From positions 1 to 6,593 of the forward strand of contig DAOVPZ010000065.1 in the NCBI GenBank assembly GCA_030628975.1: DNA of 6,593 nt, written 5' to 3'. The translations under genes were made by a program, and so were the position numbers. Shown piece by piece: positions 1 through 4,748 of this stretch. The notes beneath the pieces are model-generated. The model made no database searches. It was not told where the DNA came from and was given only the letters and a program-made list of their open reading frames with translations. The DNA comes from Candidatus Cloacimonadota bacterium (lineage in GTDB: Bacteria; Cloacimonadota; Cloacimonadia; JGIOTU-2). The first letter of the stretch is position 1. Every line of letters starts with the position of its first letter.

Positions 1-489
1 AGTAGTTTCATACCTCAAAATTCCTGTATACAATTCCTCAAAGTTAACGGTCTCTTGTTCATAGTTTGCAGCTTTAAGTCCAATTGCATCAGCTTTTATA
101 CGCACATTTGAATCTTTTGAGACCATAATAACTTCTTTGTCTGGATACTTCTTATGAAAATGATATGCAGTTCCAATAATGAGATTATCGTTCTCATCAG
201 TTATTAGAATATCTTCTATATCATCTGAAATTTTATGAGCAAGAGCTACCAATAGAGTAGAACCGTTCTTTAATTTTACCCCTTTTGATAAGGAATTCTT
301 TTCACGAAGTTTATCTAACAATCTGCTGATATGTCGTGCATTACGACTTTTTTCATCCAAACCTTTTTTGAAATTATCTATCTCTTCAATAACCGTTATT
401 GGTATAATCACTTGTGCATCATTATAAGCAAAAATAGCATTAGGGTCGTGTATTAAAACATTTGTATCAAGAACATAAATTTTTTCCAT
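1..489 (-). CDS. PIN domain of a PhoH2-type (PIN-PhoH) protein, C-terminal part outside the window
   Basis: The 163 visible residues form a PIN ribonuclease-like domain and stay open to the window edge. The start is MEKIYVLDTNVLIHDPNAI. The acidic residues expected of a PIN active site are visible: D8 in the DTNVLI strand, E35/E36 in the VIEEIDNFK segment, D101 in DENDNLII, and D126 in VSKDSNVRIKA. The VSKD-N-RIKA signature and the following GLKAANYE stretch are typical of the PIN half of PhoH2/YlaK proteins. In that family the PIN domain is followed by a PhoH-type P-loop ATPase, and members are described as RNA helicase/ribonucleases. The ATPase half would lie left of base 1 and is not seen, so the fusion is inferred from the family. 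The ATG at 489 is supported by an AAAGGG ribosome binding site (complement of 495-500) five bases away. Its 5' flank runs directly into the first GC-rich repeat copy. Confidence 0.88.
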   Translation of the reverse strand, partial: MEKIYVLDTNVLIHDPNAIFAYNDAQVIIPITVIEEIDNFKKGLDEKSRNARHISRLLDKLREKNSLSKGVKLKNGSTLLVALAHKISDDIEDILITDENDNLIIGTAYHFHKKYPDKEVIMVSKDSNVRIKADAIGLKAANYEQETVNFEELYTGILRYETT

Positions 490-503
490 AAATACCCTTT
501 TTT

Positions 504-624
504 CGTCATTCGTGATACGGTTGCGCAGCTCGTTTCGTCTTATGGCTACCGTTTGTCGTGCCGTATTCCATTAACCGTAAACCGTTTCGAGTTGCGATAT
601 CCCCGCATCCGCGGGGATTGACGA
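504..624 (+). repeat. GC-rich intergenic repeat, tandem copy 1 (structured element)
   Basis: This is the first of two tandem copies offset by exactly 125 bp; 106 of 121 positions match copy 2 with no gaps. Read on the plus strand it has an outer stem (CGCAGCTCG 524-532 with CGAGTTGCG 588-596), an inner stem (TTATGG 540-545 with CCGTAA 575-580) and a GC hairpin (ATCCCCGC 599-606 with GCGGGGAT 611-618, loop ATCC). Its G+C content is clearly above that of the surrounding genes. Its left end (CGTCATTCGT) abuts the ribosome binding site of the minus-strand PIN-PhoH gene. It is given on the plus strand because the G-U pairs and the substitutions between copies only preserve pairing in that reading. 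The function is unknown. Confidence 0.9.
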
Positions 625-628
625 CCAC

Positions 629-749
629 CGATAATCGGCATACGATTGCGCGGCTCGTTTCGTCTTACGGCTACCGTTTATCGTGCAGTATTACATTAGT
701 CGTAAACCGTTTCGAGCTGCGATATCCCCGCGTCCGCGGGGATTGACGA
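629..749 (+). repeat. GC-rich intergenic repeat, tandem copy 2 (structured element)
   Basis: This second tandem copy keeps the same fold: outer stem CGCGGCTCG 649-657 with CGAGCTGCG 713-721, inner stem TTACGGC 665-671 with GTCGTAA 699-705, and GC hairpin ATCCCCGC 724-731 with GCGGGGAT 736-743, loop GTCC. Five of the substitutions relative to copy 1 fall in the outer and inner stems, and all keep or create a pair (A-U to G-U, G-U to G-C, U-G to C-G, G-C to G-U, C/A mismatch to C-G). The copy ends 8 bp before the stop codon of the converging four-helix-bundle gene. The 29 bp at 721-749 resemble a type I-E CRISPR repeat. Confidence 0.9.
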
Positions 750-757
750 TATCCTTT

Positions 758-1159
758 CTATGAATTTCCTTTTTCATGAAATTTATTCCATGCTTTTTCT
801 AAATTATATAACTGCCTACTAATCTTGTCATAAATGTCTATTAATTTTTTACATACCTCAACATCTATATTGTTTCCATACAGGTCTTTTGCCTGACATA
901 ATGAAACTATAGTTTCGTTAGATTCAGCCATAGCATCGTCTATATATTTTTGAAACCCTCTCTTTTGATGTCTTTTTGAATGACCTTCAGCAATAAGACG
1001 AGGAATCGCTTTACTGGATCTGCGTAATTGATCTATCAAATCATATTTTTCTTCTACAGGAAGTTCTGGTAGTATTTCTCTAAAAACAATAAGCATAGCT
1101 TCATAAGAATTCTGATAAACATCTAAATCATGAAAACTTCTTATTCGCTTCTTTTCCAT
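758..1159 (-). CDS. Four-helix-bundle protein (S23 / 23S rRNA intervening-sequence protein family)
   Basis: The gene encodes 133 residues, the usual length for this all-helical family. The hallmark layout is present: an N-terminal FHDLDVYQNSYEA segment (residues 9-20), EEKYDLIDQLRRSSKAI in the second helix, IAEG at 56-59 (consensus NIAEG, with L in place of N), and a third helix with a GFQKYIDDAMAESNET pattern. A charged fourth helix ends the protein. The family was first seen inside intervening sequences of 23S rRNA genes, but many members stand alone between ordinary genes, as here. Avd of diversity-generating retroelements is a relative, but no reverse transcriptase is in view. The biochemical role is not established. 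The ATG at 1159 has an AAAGG ribosome binding site (complement of 1165-1169) five bases away. The gene is bracketed by repeat copies, 11 bp upstream and 8 bp downstream, which suggests that gene and repeats may share a history. Confidence 0.9.
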   Translation of the reverse strand: MEKKRIRSFHDLDVYQNSYEAMLIVFREILPELPVEEKYDLIDQLRRSSKAIPRLIAEGHSKRHQKRGFQKYIDDAMAESNETIVSLCQAKDLYGNNIDVEVCKKLIDIYDKISRQLYNLEKAWNKFHEKGNS

Positions 1160-1169
1160 ATTTTCCTTT

Positions 1170-1256
1170 CGTTATTCGTTGAAAGGTTGAGCGGCTCGAA
1201 TCGTAATCCGTCAAGCGTTTACCGTTTCCAGCTGCGCAACCAATTTACGATAATCG
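1170..1256 (+). repeat. Degenerate, shortened copy 3 of the GC-rich repeat
   Basis: The segment shares the left end (CGTTATTCGT versus CGTCATTCGT in copy 1), then GGTTG-GCGGCTCG, and the right core TACCGTTTCCAGCTGCG. It lacks about 26 bp of the central loop and the whole GC hairpin. It ends with ACGATAATCG (1247-1256), like the CCGATAATCGG that begins copy 2. The outer stem still pairs (GCGGCT 1191-1196 with AGCTGC 1230-1235), and GTAA 1203-1206 can pair with TTAC 1219-1222 inside it. It abuts the ribosome binding site of the minus-strand four-helix-bundle gene, in the same relation as copy 1 to the PIN-PhoH gene. It is probably an eroded or variant member of the family. Confidence 0.65.
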
Positions 1257-1265
1257 AGTATTTTT

Positions 1266-1312
1266 ATTGACAATATAAATCAAATAAAAGTGTAAATGGT
1301 TTAAATGTCAAT
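1266..1312 (+). promoter_or_regulatory. Probable ribH promoter with overlapping inverted repeat
   Basis: A perfect sigma-70-like -35 box TTGACA lies at 1267-1272. TGTAAA at 1291-1296, 18 bp further on, is a fair -10 candidate (four of six consensus bases), about 45 bp ahead of the ribH start codon. The -35 box is also the left arm of an inverted repeat, ATTGACA (1266-1272) and TGTCAAT (1306-1312), which could be an operator. No FMN riboswitch is recognisable in the short leader. The promoter reading is inference from sequence alone; the -10 box is weak and the sigma factor preferences of this organism are unknown. Confidence 0.4.
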
Positions 1313-1340
1313 ATTTTTGCTGAATTAAATTGGAGGTATT

Positions 1341-1811
1341 ATGCAAAATATAATTGAAGGGCAATATATTGCTGAAGATAAAAAATTTGCCCTAATTGTT
1401 AGTCGTTTCAATGAACTCGTTTCAAAAAAATTGATTGAAGGTGCTCTGGATTGTTTGAAAAGGCATAAGGCAGATGAGAAAAATATTACACTTATCTGGG
1501 TACCCGGAGCATTTGAGATTCCATCAGTTGCCAAAAAGGTAGCTGATTCTGGCAAGTATGATGCTGTAATCTGTATTGGAGCTGTTATCAGAGGTGATAC
1601 ACCACATTTTGAGTATATTAGTTCTGAAGTAAGCAAAGGCATTGCTCAAGTTGCTTTGGGAAGTAAAATTCCAGTCATATTCGGTGTTTTAACTACAGAT
1701 ACGATTGAGCAAGCATTAGAGCGAGCTGGAACTAAAGCTGGAAATAAAGGATGGGATGCAGCTTTATCTGCAATTGAAATGATAAATTTAATAGAGAAAT
1801 TACTCGTTTAG
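1341..1811 (+). CDS. ribH: 6,7-dimethyl-8-ribityllumazine synthase
   Basis: The 156-residue product is full length for lumazine synthase, the cytosolic enzyme that condenses 5-amino-6-ribitylamino-uracil with 3,4-dihydroxy-2-butanone 4-phosphate. This is the penultimate step of riboflavin synthesis. Family motifs appear in order: SRFNELVSKKLIEGA (21-35) for the substrate pocket, WVPGAFEIP (53-61), GAVIRGDTPHFEYI (80-93) with the catalytic histidine at H89, and FGVLTTDTIEQALERAG (114-130), with R128 placed to bind phosphate. A final helix contains NKGWDAALSAIEM. Such enzymes assemble as pentamers or 60-mers. The ATG at 1341 is preceded by a strong TGGAGG (1331-1336). No other riboflavin genes are in the window. 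ribH next to nusB, as here, is a common bacterial arrangement. Confidence 0.97.
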   Translation: MQNIIEGQYIAEDKKFALIVSRFNELVSKKLIEGALDCLKRHKADEKNITLIWVPGAFEIPSVAKKVADSGKYDAVICIGAVIRGDTPHFEYISSEVSKGIAQVALGSKIPVIFGVLTTDTIEQALERAGTKAGNKGWDAALSAIEMINLIEKLLV

Positions 1812-1832
1812 GCTTAACCGCCACTAATCCAT

Positions 1833-1873
1833 TTAGGTCCCCGCTGTCCCCGTGGACGCGGGGAGAGGACTAA
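1833..1873 (+). other. GC hairpin in the ribH-nusB gap, related to the left-hand repeats
   Basis: A strong hairpin occupies 1838-1864: TCCCCGC (1838-1844) pairs with GCGGGGA (1858-1864), and inside it GTCC (1846-1849) pairs with GGAC (1854-1857) around a CCGT loop. A competing outer stem, TTAGGTCC (1833-1840) with GGACTAA (1867-1873), extends it. The reverse complement contains TCCCCGCGTCCACGGGGA, almost the same as the hairpin core in the two tandem repeats. Imperfect 14-bp direct repeats TAACCG-cc-ACTAAT (1815-1828) and TAACCG-ag-ACTAAT (1871-1884) flank it, which would fit an insertion with target duplication or a local duplication. It sits in the nusB leader, so it may affect nusB translation. 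No U-run follows, so it is not a classical terminator. Confidence 0.6.
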
Positions 1874-1887
1874 CCGAGACTAATAGG

Positions 1888-2328
1888 ATGGGTTCAAGAA
1901 GAGAAGCTCGCGAAATAGCTGTTCAAACTCTTTATGCACTTTGTTTAGATTCCAATGAATTTTCTCACGATTCTGCTGATAGATCAAAACATATAACTGA
2001 AAAGATATCTCAGATTATTGATTTCAATAACAAATCTTTTAGTAATTCTCAAAATGAATTTTGCACATTCTTAGTTAATAATACATATCAAAATTTGGAA
2101 TCTATTGATGATTTGATAACTAAATTTTCTGAGCACTGGGATCTTAGAAGAATATCAATAATGGACAAATGCGTCTTACGCATGGCAATAATGGAAATGA
2201 GATTTACTGATATTCCTGGTAAAATTATTATAAATGAAGCTATTGAGATCGCAAAGGAATTCTGCGGAGAAAAGTCCGGTAAATTCATAAATGGCATATT
2301 GGATGCAGTTATGCACTCAAAGGATTAA
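1888..2328 (+). CDS. nusB: Transcription antitermination / rRNA processing factor NusB
   Basis: The product has 146 residues, a normal NusB length. NusB binds boxA RNA together with NusE (ribosomal protein S10) and supports antitermination in rRNA operons. The family signatures are the N-terminal RREAREIAVQTLYAL (4-18) and the C-terminal run HWDLRRISIMDKCVLRMAIMEM (83-104), then IPGKIIINEAIEIAKEF (109-125) and KFINGILDAV (132-141). The ATG at 1888 is chosen because NusB proteins normally begin just before the RRxARE motif. An in-frame GTG at 1852 would add 12 residues encoded by the GC hairpin and is unlikely to be used. The ribosome binding site is poor: GGAGAGG at 1862-1868 lies 19 bases away and partly inside the hairpin, and only AGG is close. 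The gene probably belongs to the ribH transcript and is followed 1 nt later by the glycosyltransferase gene. Confidence 0.95.
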   Translation: MGSRREAREIAVQTLYALCLDSNEFSHDSADRSKHITEKISQIIDFNNKSFSNSQNEFCTFLVNNTYQNLESIDDLITKFSEHWDLRRISIMDKCVLRMAIMEMRFTDIPGKIIINEAIEIAKEFCGEKSGKFINGILDAVMHSKD

Positions 2329-2329
2329 T

Positions 2330-3217
2330 ATGATAAAATGTAGTTTGGGTATTTTTGCTTATAATGAAGAGAAAAATATCGGTCAACTTCTACAAGCTGT
2401 AGAAAATCAAGATTTGAATCAAGTTTCTATTGAAGAAGTTATTGTTGTTTCCAGTAACTCTACAGATAGAACTGATGAGATTGTCAGAGAATTTACAAAA
2501 AAGAATCCAAAAATAAGATTGATTGTTCAAGAAGAGCGAAAAGGAAAATCATCTGCCATCAATCTTTTCCTTAAGGAAGCAAAAGGTGATGTATTGATTA
2601 TTGAAAGTGGTGACACAATTCCAGCAAAAGACACCATTGAAAAGCTTATTACACCATTTTTTGATAAAAAAATCGGAATGACTGGTGGCAGACCAGAGCC
2701 AATAAATAACCCCAGAAGTTTTATCGGCTTTGCTGTTTGTATGCTCTGGAGACTTCATCATAAAATGGCTATGATTTCACCCAAACTTGGAGAGATGGTT
2801 TCATTCAGAAATTTAGTAGAAGAAATTCCAGAACACAGCCCTGTTGATGAGGCAAGCATTGAAGCAATAATTAGAAACTATGGATTAGAGAAAAAATATG
2901 TGCCTGAAGCAATTGTGCATAATAAGGGTCCAGAAAATGTAGGTGATTTTCTGAAGCAAAGAAGGCGTATTTATACAGGTCATTTGTGGTTACAAAAAAA
3001 TCAAAATTATAAAGTCGTCACTCAGAAATCAGGCTTGATTATAAAATTAACTATGAAAGAACTTTCACTAAATATTATTAAAGATGCAAAGATTATCTTT
3101 ACAATATTTTTAGAAGTATTAGGAAGATTTTTAGGTTGGTATGATTTCAAAATATTAAAGAAAAACCCCTATAAATGGGAGATTGCGAGTTCGACGAAAG
3201 ATTTGAGTCAAAAATGA
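2330..3217 (+). CDS. Family 2 glycosyltransferase
   Basis: The 295-residue product has the GT-A fold signatures of family 2 glycosyltransferases. It begins SLGIFAYNEEKNIGQLL (5-21), followed by VVSSNSTDRTDEIV (39-52) and RKGKSSAIN (70-78). The metal/nucleotide-binding site is ESGD (92-95) where many relatives have a D-x-D triad. Then come GGRPEP (119-124), a likely acceptor-site acid in PVDEAS (D173), and QRRRIYTGHL (210-219), comparable to the (Q/R)xxRW region of polymer-making members. The C-terminus (about 245-275) is hydrophobic/amphipathic (IIFTIFLEVLGRFLGWYDF) and may attach to the membrane. The sugar donor and acceptor cannot be told. The ATG at 2330 is preferred over 2291 because it has AAAGGA at 2319-2324 and starts at the fold boundary; it lies 1 nt after the nusB stop codon, implying translational coupling. 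Confidence 0.88.
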   Translation: MIKCSLGIFAYNEEKNIGQLLQAVENQDLNQVSIEEVIVVSSNSTDRTDEIVREFTKKNPKIRLIVQEERKGKSSAINLFLKEAKGDVLIIESGDTIPAKDTIEKLITPFFDKKIGMTGGRPEPINNPRSFIGFAVCMLWRLHHKMAMISPKLGEMVSFRNLVEEIPEHSPVDEASIEAIIRNYGLEKKYVPEAIVHNKGPENVGDFLKQRRRIYTGHLWLQKNQNYKVVTQKSGLIIKLTMKELSLNIIKDAKIIFTIFLEVLGRFLGWYDFKILKKNPYKWEIASSTKDLSQK

Positions 3218-3268
3218 AATTGATAATCAAGATGCAGAAAAACTTTTTAACAAAGAGATAAAAAGATT

Positions 3269-3574
3269 ATGGCATATAGAAAATTAGATAATGCAATTAT
3301 AAAGAAAATTGTTTATGAATTAGTTAATGCTGATGCTAAAAGAATTGGAATTTTTGGTTCATTTGCAAACGGAACTGCTGATTCTACAAGCGATATAGAT
3401 ATTCTGGTAGAATTTTTTAAAAGAAAAAGTCTTCTTGAGCTTGTTAGGATTGAAAGGGAATTATCAGAATCCATTGGAAGAAAGATTGATTTGTTAACTG
3501 AAAAATCAATTAGCCCATATTTGATAGACAAAATTAGAAGTGAGGAAAAAGTAATTTATGAAAGAAAGAGATGA
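3269..3574 (+). CDS. MNT-domain nucleotidyltransferase, MntA-type antitoxin
   Basis: This 101-residue minimal nucleotidyltransferase keeps all active-site elements: GSFANG (30-35) and SDID (41-44), matching the GS-x10-D-x-D pattern (G30, S31, D42, D44), with the third acid at D74 in RKIDLLTE. In characterised MntA/HepT systems this enzyme transfers AMP from ATP to a tyrosine of the HEPN toxin and so silences its RNase activity. The gene overlaps by 17 bp the beginning of a HEPN-like reading frame, which is the normal order for such pairs, but that partner is broken. The start ATG at 3269 has only a weak AGAG-type ribosome binding site (3254-3257). A 51-bp gap separates it from the glycosyltransferase gene. 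It may now be an orphan, acting on toxins encoded elsewhere, or a remnant not yet decayed. Confidence 0.9.
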   Translation: MAYRKLDNAIIKKIVYELVNADAKRIGIFGSFANGTADSTSDIDILVEFFKRKSLLELVRIERELSESIGRKIDLLTEKSISPYLIDKIRSEEKVIYERKR

Positions 3575-3629
3575 TTTGGTTTACTTAAATCATATTGGGG
3601 ATTCTATTTTCTTTCGCTGGTTCAGATAA
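3558..3629 (+). pseudogene. Truncated 5' end of a HEPN (HepT/DUF86-type) toxin gene
   Basis: A frame starting at ATG 3558, overlapping the end of the MNT gene, reads MKERDDLVYLNHIGDSI and then FFRWFR before a TAA at 3627-3629. The first 17 residues follow the usual opening of HEPN/DUF86 proteins (acid-rich start, then D-x-x-Y-L-x-H-I-x-x-x-I), and the overlap with an MNT gene is the usual organisation. A complete protein would be about 110-140 residues with an R-x4-H-x-Y active site, which is absent here. The following 97 bp up to the lipoprotein start codon hold no HEPN-like sequence in any frame. The homology ends within about 10 bp of the 26-bp palindrome. The call is inference from a short stretch, but the position makes it persuasive. 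Confidence 0.72.
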
Positions 3630-3642
3630 TTATCTGAACCAG
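3617..3642. repeat. Perfect 26-bp palindrome
   Basis: CTGGTTCAGATAA is followed directly by its exact reverse complement TTATCTGAACCAG, with no spacer and no mismatch. The palindrome contains the stop codon of the truncated HEPN frame. As DNA it could form a cruciform or bind a dimeric protein; as RNA it would form an 11-bp stem with a four-base AATT loop. No U-run follows on either strand, so it is not a classical intrinsic terminator. Confidence 0.95.
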
Positions 3643-3661
3643 ACATTTAAAATATGTAATT

Positions 3662-3691
3662 TCAGCCAAAGGCTGATGAGCCTCTGGCTCA
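3662..3691 (+). repeat. Two abutting 15-nt hairpins
   Basis: TCAGCC-AAA-GGCTGA (3662-3676) is followed without any gap by TGAGCC-TCT-GGCTCA (3677-3691). Each is a perfect six-pair stem with a three-base loop. The stems share the AGCC/GGCT core, so an alternative middle hairpin GGCT-GATG-AGCC (3671-3682) is possible. The unit lies 19 bp after the 26-bp palindrome and ahead of the lipoprotein ribosome binding site. It could be a REP-like or MITE-like fragment or a leader structure; nothing visible decides between these. Confidence 0.85.
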
Positions 3692-3726
3692 CAAGATACA
3701 AACTTGAACTAGCTAAGGGGTTAAAG

Positions 3727-4722
3727 ATGAATTTAGTAAGAATATTAATAGCATTTTTATTATCTTCAATTATTGTTTCATGTGAAAATCCTTATGCGGG
3801 TGAAGGTGATTATGATGAATATTGGATATGTTCTATAAATATTGATGATTCTGATCTTAATTATCATTATAAGTTTGATGAAGGAAATATATCTCTTGAA
3901 CTTTACTTTACACCTGATTATTCAAAAGTAATATATAATTGTAGATGGAATGGTTTGATTTCTAGAAATTTAGATGGATCTGACTCTTTAAAATTAATAA
4001 CAAATTGTATACCAAATGCACATATTTCAATCTCTCCTGATTGTTTAAAAATAACCTACGATAAATTTGATATATTTATTTTGGATATAAACGGACAGAA
4101 TCACAAAAATCTTACTAACTCTTCTTTCTTTGAACACCATCCTAAATTTTCTACAGATAGTAAATTTATTATTTATACTGGTAAAATTGACACGATTACT
4201 AACCGTGTCTCTATATCAATGATAGATTTTAATGGTAATTTAGTTGCAGATATAATAGGCAGTTCTCTTGATTCCGTATCAAACTATTATTATAACAACC
4301 TTTATATTCATCCTAATGGAAATAAAATATATTATACTACTTCAGATTCCCAACTGTGTGCAGTAAACATTGATGGAACAGATAATGAAATCCTTTTTAA
4401 AGGACATTTGTCTAACGCCTCTCTTTCTTTTTCTGAAGATGGAACAAAAGCAGTATTTACAACAAACAGAAAAATATACTTAATAAATGAGTATAATGAA
4501 ATAATTGATTTGGAAACCAATGGTTATTCGGCAACAATTTCAAATAATGGAGAAAAAATCATCTATTCTTATAATAATGACTTAATGATAATGAATAATG
4601 ATGGATCTAATAAAAATTATCTTACAAAAGGTATATATGGACATTTTTCTCAAGATGATTTAAAAATATATTTTATTGGTATAAAAACAATTCATGCAAG
4701 TTGTGATTTTCCTAATTGTTAA
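3727..4722 (+). CDS. TolB-like beta-propeller lipoprotein
   Basis: The 331-residue product begins with a lipoprotein signal peptide: MNLVR, a hydrophobic stretch, and the lipobox IVSC with the lipidated cysteine at C19. The mature protein is therefore predicted to be anchored to a membrane of the envelope. The rest consists of about seven repeats, starting near residues 61, 102, 141, 194, 235, 271 and 307, each with an (F/I)S-x-D-x-x-K-I-x-Y strand. Several are followed by a DG(S/T)-N/D-x-x-L(T) turn, as in TolB and PD40/WD40-like propellers. Such propellers usually bind proteins or ligands rather than catalyse; no partner can be named. The ATG at 3727 has a good AAGGGG (3715-3720) and begins the signal peptide. 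An in-frame TTG at 3595 would add 44 residues encoded by the hairpins and is rejected. The last residues, SCDFPNC, contain two cysteines. Confidence 0.85.
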   Translation: MNLVRILIAFLLSSIIVSCENPYAGEGDYDEYWICSINIDDSDLNYHYKFDEGNISLELYFTPDYSKVIYNCRWNGLISRNLDGSDSLKLITNCIPNAHISISPDCLKITYDKFDIFILDINGQNHKNLTNSSFFEHHPKFSTDSKFIIYTGKIDTITNRVSISMIDFNGNLVADIIGSSLDSVSNYYYNNLYIHPNGNKIYYTTSDSQLCAVNIDGTDNEILFKGHLSNASLSFSEDGTKAVFTTNRKIYLINEYNEIIDLETNGYSATISNNGEKIIYSYNNDLMIMNNDGSNKNYLTKGIYGHFSQDDLKIYFIGIKTIHASCDFPNC

Positions 4723-4726
4723 CTAT

Positions 4727-4748
4727 AAAGAATGAGTTTTCATTTTTT
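4727..4748 (+). terminator. Weak candidate terminator after the lipoprotein gene
   Basis: AATGA (4731-4735) pairs with TCATT (4740-4744) around a GTTT loop. The stem can extend outward through GAAA-type pairs into a run of T (4743-4748). It starts four bases after the lipoprotein stop codon. The stem is AT-rich and the T-run is partly used in pairing, so termination may be inefficient. The remainder of the 147-bp gap up to the protease gene shows no convincing promoter. Confidence 0.3.

Noticed and set aside
558..746. A 62-codon plus-strand reading frame across the tandem repeats
   Set aside because: It consists entirely of repeat sequence. The 125-bp period is not a multiple of three, so the two copies are read in different frames, and there is no ribosome binding site.
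596..749. A two-repeat CRISPR array
   Set aside because: The distance between the CRISPR-like 29-mers is far too long, the intervening sequence is itself repeated upstream, and no cas gene is present in the window.
1237..1340. An FMN riboswitch ahead of ribH
   Set aside because: The stretch is short and AT-rich and contains none of the conserved GC-rich helices of that riboswitch.
1852..1887. An upstream GTG start for nusB
   Set aside because: The extra 12 residues come from the GC hairpin region and precede the normal NusB N-terminal motif.
3214..3261. A 15-codon frame (MKLIIKMQKNFLTKR) overlapping the glycosyltransferase stop as ATGA
   Set aside because: The coupling geometry is attractive, but it is very short, matches nothing known and could easily arise by chance in AT-rich sequence.
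3617..3642. The palindrome as a rho-independent terminator of the ribH-to-MNT transcript
   Set aside because: There is no run of T after it on either strand; the plus-strand flank is ACATTTAAAA.
3595..3726. A 44-residue N-terminal extension of the lipoprotein from a TTG codon
   Set aside because: It would place the hairpin-encoded residues in front of a clear lipoprotein signal peptide. The ATG at 3727 has a good ribosome binding site.
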